From positions 1 to 64,000 of the forward strand of contig CAVPYN010000015.1 in the NCBI GenBank assembly GCA_963709995.1: DNA of 64,000 bases. Reading direction: 5' to 3'. The position numbers and the translations under genes are program-made. Origin of the DNA: JAUIIK01 sp963709995. Lineage in GTDB: Bacteria > Chloroflexota > Chloroflexia > Thermomicrobiales > CFX8. The notes below the pieces were generated by a model. The model saw only the letters and a list, made by a program, of their open reading frames with translations, did not search any database and was not told where the DNA came from. Below, piece by piece: positions 44,805-54,058 of the stretch; within the stretch, counting starts at the first letter, position 1, and each line of letters begins with the position of its first letter.

Positions 44805-46282
44805 GTTCGCCGGTAGTTGTCGCCGAGCGGATCAACTACCTCTGCGATGAGGCGATGCTGATGATGCACGGCACGCCTCTTGCCCAGCAGGTGACGACGA
44901 TTCGCCAGCGGATGAGCGAGCCGCTGCGGGTGGCGATAGCCGGGCGGGTCAAAGCAGGGAAGTCGACGCTGCTCAACGCGCTGGTCGGCGAACGCCTGGC
45001 TCCGACTGATGCCGGTGAATGCACCAAGGTCGTGAGCTGGTACCGGCAGGGATTCGGCTACGAGGTTAGGGCGTTGCTACGGGACGGCGAATCTCGCGAG
45101 TTGCGTTTTCGCCGTGATGACGGCCGCCTTGAGATCGACCTTGGTCGCCATGTCATCGAGGAGATCGATCGGATCGATGTCTCCTGGCCATCGTCTAACC
45201 TTTCCCGGACGACGCTGATCGACACGCCGGGGCTTGCGTCGCTGACCGAGAGCGCGTCGGTGCGCACCCACGATTTCCTGGCGCTGGGTGAAGAGGATCG
45301 TCAGAGCGATGCCGATGCCGTGCTTTATCTCATGCGCCACCTGCACCGGCGGGATGCGGAGTTCCTCGAGTCATTCTTTGACGAAACGCTGGCCAACACC
45401 TCGCCGGTCAACGCCATCGCCGTGCTTTCCCGGGCTGACGAAATCGGCTCGGGTCGCCCCGATGCGCTGATTTCAGCAGCGAACATTGCCGAACGTTACG
45501 GGCGGGACGAGCGCATCCGGGCGCTGTCCGTCGCGGTGCTTCCGGTCGCTGGCCTGCTGGCAGAGACGGGAACGACGATTCAGGAACATGAGGCGGCTTC
45601 GCTGCGAGCGCTGGCCCGGATCGAAGGCGATGATTTGCGGCGGATGCTGCTGTCCGTCGACCGTTTCATGAATCCGGAAACCAGTGAGTTGCTTGTCGAG
45701 ACGCGTCGCGAGCTTCTGGAGCGGCTCGGCCTCTTCGGAGTCCGGCTAGCGTTGGAGAAGATCCGGTCCGGCGAAGTTGTTTCAGCGGTGGACCTTTCCC
45801 GGGTGCTGATCGACGCGTCCGGGCTGGATGATCTGCGAACCTTGCTGGATCAGCATTTCGCGTCGCGGGCAGTGGCGTTGAAGGGGCGCTCGGCTCTGGC
45901 ATCGTTGCGGGTCTGCGCGCGGGAAATGTCCGAGTTGGACATCAACGCATCGCGCAGACTGCTTGCCGAGATCGAGCAGGTTGAAGCGTCCACCCATGCG
46001 TTCTCCGAGTTGCGTCTGTTGCATCTGATGTTGACCGGGCAACTCCGGTTGACCGGGGAAGAGCAGGGAGAGATCAACCGGCTGACGGGTGGAGGGACAC
46101 TTGAACAACGGGCCGGTCTCGATCCGGACGCTACCGCCGTCCAGATACAGCAGGCCGCGTTGGCGGGCATCGCCCGTTGGCGTCAAAAAGCGACGAACCC
46201 CTTGCTTGATCGCACGGCCGCCGACGCGTTCGAGATCGCGGCGCGTTCCTACGAAGGAGTCTACGCGCAGGTTGCCCGGTAA
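44801..46282 (+). CDS. Dynamin-like GTPase, IniC type
   Basis: This 493-aa protein is intact and starts at a GTG. The G1 motif is IAGRVKAGKSTLLNALVGER, G2 lies in APTDAGECTKVVSWY, G3 is TTLIDTPGLAS and G4 is AVLSRADEIG. The C-terminal half is helical and lacks the strong hydrophobic paddle of the first protein, as in mycobacterial IniC compared with IniA. Two different dynamins encoded side by side usually act as a heteromeric membrane-remodelling pair. The gene overlaps its upstream partner by 4 nt, and the acidic-protein gene follows 112 nt downstream. Confidence 0.85.
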   Translation: MSSPVVVAERINYLCDEAMLMMHGTPLAQQVTTIRQRMSEPLRVAIAGRVKAGKSTLLNALVGERLAPTDAGECTKVVSWYRQGFGYEVRALLRDGESRELRFRRDDGRLEIDLGRHVIEEIDRIDVSWPSSNLSRTTLIDTPGLASLTESASVRTHDFLALGEEDRQSDADAVLYLMRHLHRRDAEFLESFFDETLANTSPVNAIAVLSRADEIGSGRPDALISAANIAERYGRDERIRALSVAVLPVAGLLAETGTTIQEHEAASLRALARIEGDDLRRMLLSVDRFMNPETSELLVETRRELLERLGLFGVRLALEKIRSGEVVSAVDLSRVLIDASGLDDLRTLLDQHFASRAVALKGRSALASLRVCAREMSELDINASRRLLAEIEQVEASTHAFSELRLLHLMLTGQLRLTGEEQGEINRLTGGGTLEQRAGLDPDATAVQIQQAALAGIARWRQKATNPLLDRTAADAFEIAARSYEGVYAQVAR

Positions 46283-46394
46283 TAGCCGCATCAGGCGATG
46301 CCACATCAGGTTGTAAACTGCGATACACCCTTGCTGTCACTTGACCGTTACACTGATCGCAATGGATCTCGCCTGAAACTGAAAGCCAGGCACG

Positions 46395-46925
46395 ATGGCG
46401 CGTAAAGACCACCAGCCTTCAAGTGATGAACCGGTAGTCACCTTTGAACTCGAAGAAGCGCGACAACCCTCCCGGCCCGGCTGGATCGGCACAGCTGGCG
46501 CGACCGCGCTTACCGGCGTTGGGATGGCATCAATCGGGGCCGTCTGGAATATGCCTGATTCCCTGGATGTCTTCAATCAACCGACCGGAGACGATGCGCA
46601 CGCGGATTCCGGCGGCGAGATACCGGTCACGAGCTTCTCCGAGATTGCCAATTCAACGATAGATCCCCTCTTCCCTCCGATTGATTTTGGCGAGCCGGGC
46701 CAGGTCCAGGTTGACGACGCCATGACCGGTTCCGATACGCTGCACGGCGCATCCGGAACAGTTGGCGGTGGGTTCACCCTTGAGGAGTCTGACTCTGAAA
46801 CGGCATTTGGCGTGCCGGAACAAGAGGATGATTTGGTTTCCGGCATCTTTCTCGATGATGTGGCTCTCCACGACGGCGAGATAGGTGATGATCTCGACCC
46901 GGATGATGATGTGGAACCCCTCTAA
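46395..46925 (+). CDS. Acidic protein with Gly/Ala-rich hydrophobic segment
   Basis: This 176-aa protein starts MARKDHQPSSDEPVVTFELE. Residues ~27-51 (RPGWIGTAGATALTGVGMAS, IGAVW) form a glycine-rich hydrophobic stretch with GxxxG-like spacing that could insert into or bind a membrane. The rest is acidic and low-complexity, ending DLDPDDDVEPL. There is no signal peptide. Its position after two dynamins and before the giant repeat protein, which has the same kind of segment, suggests a common function. No known family is recognised. Confidence 0.6.
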   Translation: MARKDHQPSSDEPVVTFELEEARQPSRPGWIGTAGATALTGVGMASIGAVWNMPDSLDVFNQPTGDDAHADSGGEIPVTSFSEIANSTIDPLFPPIDFGEPGQVQVDDAMTGSDTLHGASGTVGGGFTLEESDSETAFGVPEQEDDLVSGIFLDDVALHDGEIGDDLDPDDDVEPL

Positions 46926-47224
46926 AGTGTGGCGGGTGTTGCGCTCACCCTCGACCGCTACAGCTCAGCCCTAGCGATCTCAGCCACCGCAGAGTCGCTC
47001 ATGGCGAGCCGGTTTCAGTGCTGTATGCCAGATAACACTCCAGGCGTTACCTGATGCGCAGGGGCATGAACTTCTGCGATTTATCGTGATTTACGGCGGA
47101 CGGAACGGCCTTCCGCCCCTATAGACAATGGTGTCGTATTGGCCTAGTATCGAACGAGCTTCACATTCTACATGTGCGGGGAGTTACAGATACAGTCCGG
47201 CGACGACACGGGAAGGATCGCCCC
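46926..47224. other. Intergenic region before the giant repeat gene
   Basis: No gene is found. It contains a hairpin-forming GGCGGA...TCCGCC near 47095-47120 and, at the right end, GGAAGG 7 nt before the ATG at 47225. Confidence 0.5.
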
Positions 47225-50200
47225 ATGGTATTCGATGACGATCAGACGAGAAGTCGAGCCGGACAGAATCCGGACGAGGAAACTGACGAACGGCAGCGCG
47301 CCAACTCCGATAAGGATCGCCGCGGTTCTGGGGGCACAGTAGCGGCCGCTGGAGCCGCGGGAACTGGGCTTGGCGTCGGTGCGGCCGCCGGGCTGGTCGG
47401 CGCGGATGAAGCGCTCGAACATCTCCAGGGTGGCGATGATGGTGAAGAGATCGATCTTTCGGGAATTGAGGGAATCCAATCCCGGGTAGAAGCCGTCGAG
47501 GACGCAGCGCGAGCCGCGAGCTTTGACGTGTTTGAGAGTCGTATGGCTGATGCAGGCGACCAGTTGCCGGCAGAAATTGCCCAGTCTGCCGCCATTATCG
47601 GCGATGCACTGCCACCAGCGCCGGGAGCGCAGGATGGCGGCCAGCAACCGGATACCGGCCCTGCTGGCAGTCCTACACCTCCAGATGGCCAGCCTTCGAC
47701 AGGCCGACCCGATCCCGACGACGTTGAGCCGGTTGGTGTCGAATCACCTTCTCCGGGTGGTCCACCCGGGATTGGTCGACCCCGCCCGCAGGCTCCAGGA
47801 GAAACTGACGATGCACCAGATACGCCGTCGGGAGATGTCGGGGCTAGCGGGCAAGAAGATGATGCCCCGCCGCCCGGAGCGCCAGGTTTCCCTGCCCCAC
47901 CGCCAGCTCCAGGCGCGCCTCCGTCCTTCTCCAGCCCCCCGTCGTCCGGCGCGCCCCCGTCCAGTGGTGGGGAAGACGATGATGTGATTGGAGAAGCTCC
48001 CGCCCCGCCTGTACCTGGCGTCCCTGCAGGTCCGGGAGGATCGCCAACTCCTCCGGACGCGGGAAGCCCATCGGATACGCCTTCGGACGAGGTGGTCTCC
48101 GAGTCGCCTGCGGCAGATGGCTTGCCGACGCCCCCAAACACTGGCGCTCCGAGTGTCCCCGGCACGTCCGATGATGACGCTCCACCTGCATCGGCGGCTC
48201 CAAACACCGGCGCGCCAAGTTTCCCCGGCGTATCGGACGATGACAGCGCTCCACCGGTATCAACCGAACCTTCAGGACCGGGTACATCCGATGATGCGCC
48301 GCCAGTTTCGAGCGACCCCGGTGAGTCAGAGACGCCGGGAAGTTCAGATTCTGGAGGGCCGCCTCCGTCCGGAAGTTCGTCGAGCGAACCCGATGCTCCC
48401 AGTTCGCCGGCCGGTTCGGGTAGTTCCGAGGCGCCCCCGTCCTCTCCAGGAGGCTCGAGCGGCACGTCGCCGGGCTCGGAGCCTGTGCCGCCGTCGTCCA
48501 GCGGTCCCGGCTCCAGTCCTCCGTCCGCCCCGGGCAGTTCCGATGCTGGCCCATCTCCCGGCAGTGGATCCAGCCAGTCCACTGACTATCCGTATGTCTA
48601 CGAATGGGATGACGAGGGCCATTGGGTCGATGTTGCCATGCAGAATGACTATGGCAATGTCTACTATCTGCGATACCAGGACGATGGCTCGATCTATTAC
48701 CTGAACAACGATGGGCAGTACCAGCCGGTCGAAGGCGAGGGACTGCCGCAATTACTGTATGTCGGTGACGATGGCGTGGCCTACTTCTCGAAAATCCAGC
48801 ACCAGCATACGGTCTACTTCTCGCTCGACACGCACGGCGACTTTGACTGGGTCGACTACGACGATATCCCCGGCTACGAGACCCCGCCGCCAGTTGACGA
48901 TGAGTATGAGTACCCGCGGGTCGTTGAGTACGAATATGGCGACGAGGGCTGGGCGCTGATCGAGATGGAAGATGGCCGCCTCATCAAGTATTACGACGAG
49001 GGCGGCGCGTACTACGTCGATGAGTATGGCAACGAGACGGCCGCTGCTGGCTTCCAGATCCCGACATTGCTCTATGTCGATAACGATGGCGATGCCTATT
49101 TCCGGGTCTTCTCGGAGACTGAGGGCGGATATCGCTACTACATGATTGACGTCGATGGCGGCGTCGAATACGTCAATCCGTATGACATCCCGGGCTATGA
49201 AGAACCGCCGGTGAACGGCGAGTACGAGTACCCGCGGACGGTCGACTGGGATGATGACGAAGGCTGGGTGATCGTCCAGGACGAGGACGGCAACTACGGC
49301 AAATACTACGCCGACGGTACCGAGTACGAAGTCGATGCCGAGGGCAACCAGCTACCGCCGAACGGCGGCGTCCTCGACATCGGTGATCTGCTCTATGTTG
49401 ATAATTACGGCAACGCATACTTCCAGATCGCAACGGAGCAGGAGGGCGTCTATGAATACTTTATGGTCGACCACGATGGCGGGATCGAGTACGTCAACTA
49501 TGAAGACATCCCCGGATACGAAGACCAGGAACCGCCGTACGACGGGCACACGCCATACTTCTACGACGACTACCCCAATCCTTTCTACGGTGATCTAGAG
49601 GCGGATGGGGATCCGACGTTTGCCAATGGCGTCTATACCCAGACCTACAACGACGGGCAGGTCGTTGTTACCTGGTTCAACGAGGGCGGTCCGTATCGCA
49701 TCCGCTACTACAGCGAGGATGGTGCTGGCGGCTATCTTGAACTCGACATCACCTACGATGCCTACAACTACGGCTATGAGACATCCGTCTATCCATATGA
49801 CTACTACGACCACATCGAGGATGACTTCGAATTGCCGGCGATCGACCACTACGTTGATTACGCCTACCTGGGCGTTCCCTACGACAACATGGAGATCTCG
49901 AACACCGAGGTCGAGTACTACTGGTACGACGATGATGGCGATCTGGTGCAGAAGACGACGGTCGATCGTGTCACCGGCCAGATCACCTATGAGTACGATG
50001 ACCTCTATATCTACGTCGATCAGTACGGGAACGAAACCTACAGTGGTAACCCGGACCCCAACTGGATGCCACCGGAAGGCTATGAGCCTCCGGCAGGAGA
50101 TCTCTATCCACCGTATGGAATGCCGCCGTATCTGGAGTTCGGCGACCACCAATACATCGACCCGGAAAATGATGGCTACCAGCTGATTTTCCCAGCCGAG

Positions 50201-53200
50201 CCGGATGATGAGACAACCCAGTGGCAATTCCGGGGACCGAATGGCGAACTCGTCATCGTCACAAAGGTGGACGACTACACCTACCAGTACGCCTACCAGC
50301 CCGACCCGAATGCGACGCCAGGAGACTGGGAAATGGTGATGAATGTCACCACCGACGAGTATGGCAACTATGTGTCATACGATGCAGTCGACGGCGAATA
50401 TTACGACGAGTATTACCAGGGGAATGGTGACTATGAAGGCGCCTTGCCTCCTGGCTCGCCGGAGTACTTTGGCGATCCAGCCTGGGTGAACCCGGAAGAA
50501 GATCCGCGCTTCCAGCTGGCACAAACCGACACGAACGACGACGGCTCAGTGCACCACGTCTATATCGCTGATCTGGATGGCGATGGAGATACGGACTACA
50601 AGATCGACGTTGTCCATTATCCCGACGGGCATATGGAAGTCGAATACCACAGCGACGAATATGGCCATGAGGCGACGTTCGAGATCATCACCCAGCCCGA
50701 TGGTTACTACGGCACCTATGCCACCACCTACTATGTCGATGACCCGCAGGGCGTGCCGGAGTACGAGGAGCCTGACTACGAGTATCCGCGCGTTGTCCAA
50801 TGGGACGTGGACGAAAACTGGGCCGTCCTCGAGTTAGAAAACGGCCAACTCGTCCGGTACAACGACTATCGCCCGCCGTACTATGTTGATGAACAGGGCA
50901 ACGAGATCACGGGCCTGGGTGGCTTTGTCAGCGCTGGGCGTTTGGTCAGCGTGGACGAGAATGGCAACGCCTATCTCCAAAGCGGCGATGTCTACTATGT
51001 GATTTATCCCAGTGGGGGGTTCGAGGAAGTCGATCCGTATGACATACCCGGGTACGACTACGAGGAGCCCCAGCTCGACGAGTACGAGTACCCGCGCACC
51101 ATCCAGTGGGATGTCGACGAAGGTTGGGCGATTCTCGAGGATGAGCAGGGTTATCACTACAAGCTCTACGAAGATGGACAGTCATACTTCGTCGATCAGT
51201 ACGGCAATGAGACGCTGAACGTAGGAACCTACCTGCCAGCGCTCGTCCAGGTGGATGCCGCAGGCAACGCCTATGTCCGCCAGGGTGAAGAGGGCAACTA
51301 TAGCTACTACGTGATCGACCAGGATGGTGGTTACGCGAGCATCGACCCGAACGATATCCCGGACTACGATCCCAATGCCGAACCCCTGGAGGAGTACTAC
51401 GATGCCGACTGGGCGGACGGCTACGCGCCCCAGTTTGGCTACGATCACCCCCACGATCTCTACGGTGAGCCAGATCCGCCTGGCGCGAACCAGGCGCCGA
51501 ATGTCTACCTCTTCGGCGGTGGCCGGGCGATGGTTGTTCACAATGCTGATGGCAGTGAGACGATCACCTGGTATTCCGAGGGTGGTTATCAGGATGGTTA
51601 CATCGAGTACAAGGCCACGGTCGAGTACGATGGCGGCCAGTGGGTCACCGAATCGGTGTCGTTGCCAACGGACCTGACCCCGGTCTACGGCATCCTGCCA
51701 GTCGATGGGACGCCGGTCTACGATCCGTACCATGCCAGCCAACCATATGGTGATCCGGACTCGATCACGATCCTCGAGGATCGCGTGATCGTGACCTGGG
51801 ACACCGATGATGGTCAGGTTCGCTCCGAGTGGTATCGCGATGGATCTCACTACCGCGAGGTGCGCTACCCGGACGGCCTCGTTATCTCGGGCAATGGCTC
51901 GGAACCGTGGGAGTATGAAATCCCGGATGACTGGGAGCCGCCAGTCTACGATGAACTCGATGGCTACCTGCCGGAGAATGCGCCGGACTACTTCGGAGAT
52001 CCGATGTGGGCCAACCCGGAGACGGACGAACGCTTCGAATTCCAGTACGAAGGGCATCCACAGGGAGCGGATGGTCCGGTGACCCGCACCTATCATGCGG
52101 ATGTCGATGGTGATGGCACGGTGGATTACGTCGCCGTGGTGGTCGAAAACCCGGATGGCAGCTACTACGTCGACTATGGCTACCCGAATGGCGACTGGCA
52201 GGCGCGGGTGACGGTCGAAGGCAACGACTTCGGCAACTACGCTGGTTACGAGATCACGTATTACGCCGATGATCCGGAGGGTCTACCGCCAGCCACGAAC
52301 GGTGCCGTGACCGCGCCAGAGGAATATGACATGGCCTACGTCTACGACCTGCTGCCGGACAACCTGCCGGCGGAGTTCGAGGGCGGGTACCCGAATCCGG
52401 AGCACAGCCCCGGATACCAGTACCACCATACGGGTGAATTCGGTGGGGAACCGGTGCACTTCCTGAGTGACGGTAGTAGCAACACGATCGTCCTGCAGGA
52501 GAATGCCGATGGCTCGACGACGATGTACTGGTTTGACCGGGCAGTCGACGAGTTGGGACCAACGGATTTCAACTATGTCGAAGCGCGGGCGGTTTTCTAC
52601 CCAGACGGTCAATACGATCTGAGCTGGTATGAAGATGGCCAGGAGCTGAGCGAGCCGCCTGGTTATCCCGCGGAAGGCACGAATGGCGCGGCGCTCTGGG
52701 AGCCGGACGGCTACCTCCCCGAAGGCGGGCCGGACTACTACGTTGATGAGCGCTGGCCGAACCCGGAATCTGACGAGCGCTTCGAGTTCTACCAGGAAGG
52801 GCATCCCGGTAGCGGCGCGGTAACTCGCGAGTACCGGGCGGATCTGGACGGCGATGGCCAGTATGACTACCGGGCGATTGTCGTCGAGAATCCGGATGGC
52901 TCGGTCTATGTCGACTACGGCTACCCCAACGGCGACATGGAGGCGCGGATCACCATCACCCAGGATGAGTACGGCAACTACACCGACTACGACTACCAGT
53001 ACTACGAGGATGATCCGGTGGGCGCCGTCTACTACGAAGAGCCGCAGGAAGATCCCGCGGCAGCCGGGCAGGATTACCTCCCGGATTGGCTGCCCGAGTC
53101 CTTTGATGGTTATCCGAGTCCGGTTCAGGAGGGGTTCGAGTACCAGTACACCGGCACCGGTGACGGGAATCAGAACCACTACTACACCAATGGTCAGTAC

Positions 53201-53959
53201 ACGATCATGGTGACGGACTACGGTGATGGCACCGGCCGGGTGCTGATCGATGATCTCAGTAACGGTCAGGGCTGGGATACCGGGTACGACCTGTATGACT
53301 ACGGCCAGTATGCGGTGATGGACGACTATGTTCCAGATGAGCCGGAGCCGGAGACCGCAGCAGATGACTACTTGCCTGACTGGCTTCCGTATTCATTCGA
53401 AGGTTATCCGAGTCCGGTTCAGGAAGGGTTCGAGTACCAGTACACCGGCACCGGTGACGGGAATCAGAACCACTACTACACCAATGGTCAGTACACGATC
53501 ATGGTGACGGACTACGGCGATGGCACCGGCCGGGTGCTGATCGACGATCTCAGTAACGGTCAGGGCTGGGATACTGGTTATGACTTGTATGACTACGGCC
53601 AGTACAGCCTGATGGAAGAGTACGATAGCGACATGCAGTCCCAGATCGCGTTCGTCGAAGCACCGGAGGCTGAAGGCGAAGAGGAAACGGAAGATCTCGA
53701 GTTCACCGGAGATGGTGAAGGCGCCGTCGAAGATGAGGAGACGACAGAGCCGCTGAGCTTCAATGGCCCAGAGACAGGCGGCGAAACCGGGGAAACCGGA
53801 GATGGCGGAGTCGAAGAGACCCCGATCGAGGAAGAACCGGTGGTGACCGAGGTCGAACCAGAGCCGCAACCCGAGTTCGTTGAGGAGGTTCCCCTCGTTA
53901 CCGAAATGGAGGATGAGGATCTGCTCGATGACGACATGGACGATGACGGTGGTCTGTAG
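47225..53959 (+). CDS. Giant acidic Tyr/Asp-rich repeat protein (2244 aa)
   Basis: The start at 47225 (MVFDDDQTRSRAG) is chosen for GGAAGG. Architecture: a charged N-terminus; a Gly/Ala hydrophobic segment at ~36-58 (GTVAAAGAAGTGLGVGAAAG); a Pro/Ser/Asp-rich spacer to ~452; then repeats. Class A (~100-107 aa, starts at ~453, 560, 666, 1184 and 1286) carries EYEYPR, YVDEYGNE and YDIPGYE. Class C (~1071, 1579, 1828) carries YFGDP.W.NPE, the loops DLDGDGDTDY / DVDGDGTVDY / DLDGDGQYDY and ENPDGSYYVDYGYPNGD. Class B forms two near-identical units at ~1950 and 2048. An acidic tail follows. There is no signal peptide and no known family. The calcium-type DxDGDG loops suggest metal-dependent folding. 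Confidence 0.8.
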   Translation: MVFDDDQTRSRAGQNPDEETDERQRANSDKDRRGSGGTVAAAGAAGTGLGVGAAAGLVGADEALEHLQGGDDGEEIDLSGIEGIQSRVEAVEDAARAASFDVFESRMADAGDQLPAEIAQSAAIIGDALPPAPGAQDGGQQPDTGPAGSPTPPDGQPSTGRPDPDDVEPVGVESPSPGGPPGIGRPRPQAPGETDDAPDTPSGDVGASGQEDDAPPPGAPGFPAPPPAPGAPPSFSSPPSSGAPPSSGGEDDDVIGEAPAPPVPGVPAGPGGSPTPPDAGSPSDTPSDEVVSESPAADGLPTPPNTGAPSVPGTSDDDAPPASAAPNTGAPSFPGVSDDDSAPPVSTEPSGPGTSDDAPPVSSDPGESETPGSSDSGGPPPSGSSSSEPDAPSSPAGSGSSEAPPSSPGGSSGTSPGSEPVPPSSSGPGSSPPSAPGSSDAGPSPGSGSSQSTDYPYVYEWDDEGHWVDVAMQNDYGNVYYLRYQDDGSIYYLNNDGQYQPVEGEGLPQLLYVGDDGVAYFSKIQHQHTVYFSLDTHGDFDWVDYDDIPGYETPPPVDDEYEYPRVVEYEYGDEGWALIEMEDGRLIKYYDEGGAYYVDEYGNETAAAGFQIPTLLYVDNDGDAYFRVFSETEGGYRYYMIDVDGGVEYVNPYDIPGYEEPPVNGEYEYPRTVDWDDDEGWVIVQDEDGNYGKYYADGTEYEVDAEGNQLPPNGGVLDIGDLLYVDNYGNAYFQIATEQEGVYEYFMVDHDGGIEYVNYEDIPGYEDQEPPYDGHTPYFYDDYPNPFYGDLEADGDPTFANGVYTQTYNDGQVVVTWFNEGGPYRIRYYSEDGAGGYLELDITYDAYNYGYETSVYPYDYYDHIEDDFELPAIDHYVDYAYLGVPYDNMEISNTEVEYYWYDDDGDLVQKTTVDRVTGQITYEYDDLYIYVDQYGNETYSGNPDPNWMPPEGYEPPAGDLYPPYGMPPYLEFGDHQYIDPENDGYQLIFPAEPDDETTQWQFRGPNGELVIVTKVDDYTYQYAYQPDPNATPGDWEMVMNVTTDEYGNYVSYDAVDGEYYDEYYQGNGDYEGALPPGSPEYFGDPAWVNPEEDPRFQLAQTDTNDDGSVHHVYIADLDGDGDTDYKIDVVHYPDGHMEVEYHSDEYGHEATFEIITQPDGYYGTYATTYYVDDPQGVPEYEEPDYEYPRVVQWDVDENWAVLELENGQLVRYNDYRPPYYVDEQGNEITGLGGFVSAGRLVSVDENGNAYLQSGDVYYVIYPSGGFEEVDPYDIPGYDYEEPQLDEYEYPRTIQWDVDEGWAILEDEQGYHYKLYEDGQSYFVDQYGNETLNVGTYLPALVQVDAAGNAYVRQGEEGNYSYYVIDQDGGYASIDPNDIPDYDPNAEPLEEYYDADWADGYAPQFGYDHPHDLYGEPDPPGANQAPNVYLFGGGRAMVVHNADGSETITWYSEGGYQDGYIEYKATVEYDGGQWVTESVSLPTDLTPVYGILPVDGTPVYDPYHASQPYGDPDSITILEDRVIVTWDTDDGQVRSEWYRDGSHYREVRYPDGLVISGNGSEPWEYEIPDDWEPPVYDELDGYLPENAPDYFGDPMWANPETDERFEFQYEGHPQGADGPVTRTYHADVDGDGTVDYVAVVVENPDGSYYVDYGYPNGDWQARVTVEGNDFGNYAGYEITYYADDPEGLPPATNGAVTAPEEYDMAYVYDLLPDNLPAEFEGGYPNPEHSPGYQYHHTGEFGGEPVHFLSDGSSNTIVLQENADGSTTMYWFDRAVDELGPTDFNYVEARAVFYPDGQYDLSWYEDGQELSEPPGYPAEGTNGAALWEPDGYLPEGGPDYYVDERWPNPESDERFEFYQEGHPGSGAVTREYRADLDGDGQYDYRAIVVENPDGSVYVDYGYPNGDMEARITITQDEYGNYTDYDYQYYEDDPVGAVYYEEPQEDPAAAGQDYLPDWLPESFDGYPSPVQEGFEYQYTGTGDGNQNHYYTNGQYTIMVTDYGDGTGRVLIDDLSNGQGWDTGYDLYDYGQYAVMDDYVPDEPEPETAADDYLPDWLPYSFEGYPSPVQEGFEYQYTGTGDGNQNHYYTNGQYTIMVTDYGDGTGRVLIDDLSNGQGWDTGYDLYDYGQYSLMEEYDSDMQSQIAFVEAPEAEGEEETEDLEFTGDGEGAVEDEETTEPLSFNGPETGGETGETGDGGVEETPIEEEPVVTEVEPEPQPEFVEEVPLVTEMEDEDLLDDDMDDDGGL
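53108..53604 (+). repeat. Near-identical tandem repeat in the giant gene
   Basis: Two ~203-nt blocks, 53108-53310 and 53402-53604 (offset 294 nt, 98 codons), differ at about seven positions, all apparently synonymous. They encode the class B units with YPSPVQEGFEYQYTGTGDGN. Confidence 0.85.
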
Positions 53960-53992
53960 ACGCTAGCTGGCTTGGCCAGATAGACAGTGATG

Positions 53993-54026
53993 AACGAGGT
54001 TCCGGAGCAATCCGGAACCTCGTTTG
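53993..54026 (+). terminator. Rho-independent terminator of the giant gene
   Basis: CGAGGTTCCGG pairs perfectly (11 bp) with CCGGAACCTCG across an AGCAAT loop and is followed by TTTGCC. It lies 36 nt after the stop. Confidence 0.75.
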
Positions 54027-54058
54027 CCTGTGGAATTGCTATCCCTCTCGCTTTGACG

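Noticed and set aside
47242..48582. 446-codon open frame on the minus strand opposite the Pro/Ser-rich part of the giant gene
   Set aside because: It is produced by the biased codon use of the Pro/Ser/Gly/Asp-rich plus-strand gene. It is low-complexity, with no start site or family match.
51182..52096. Long minus-strand open frames opposite the giant gene (also 49595-50227 and 52283-53179)
   Set aside because: These are antisense shadows of the repeats, rich in Val/Ile/Arg because they complement Tyr/Asp codons.
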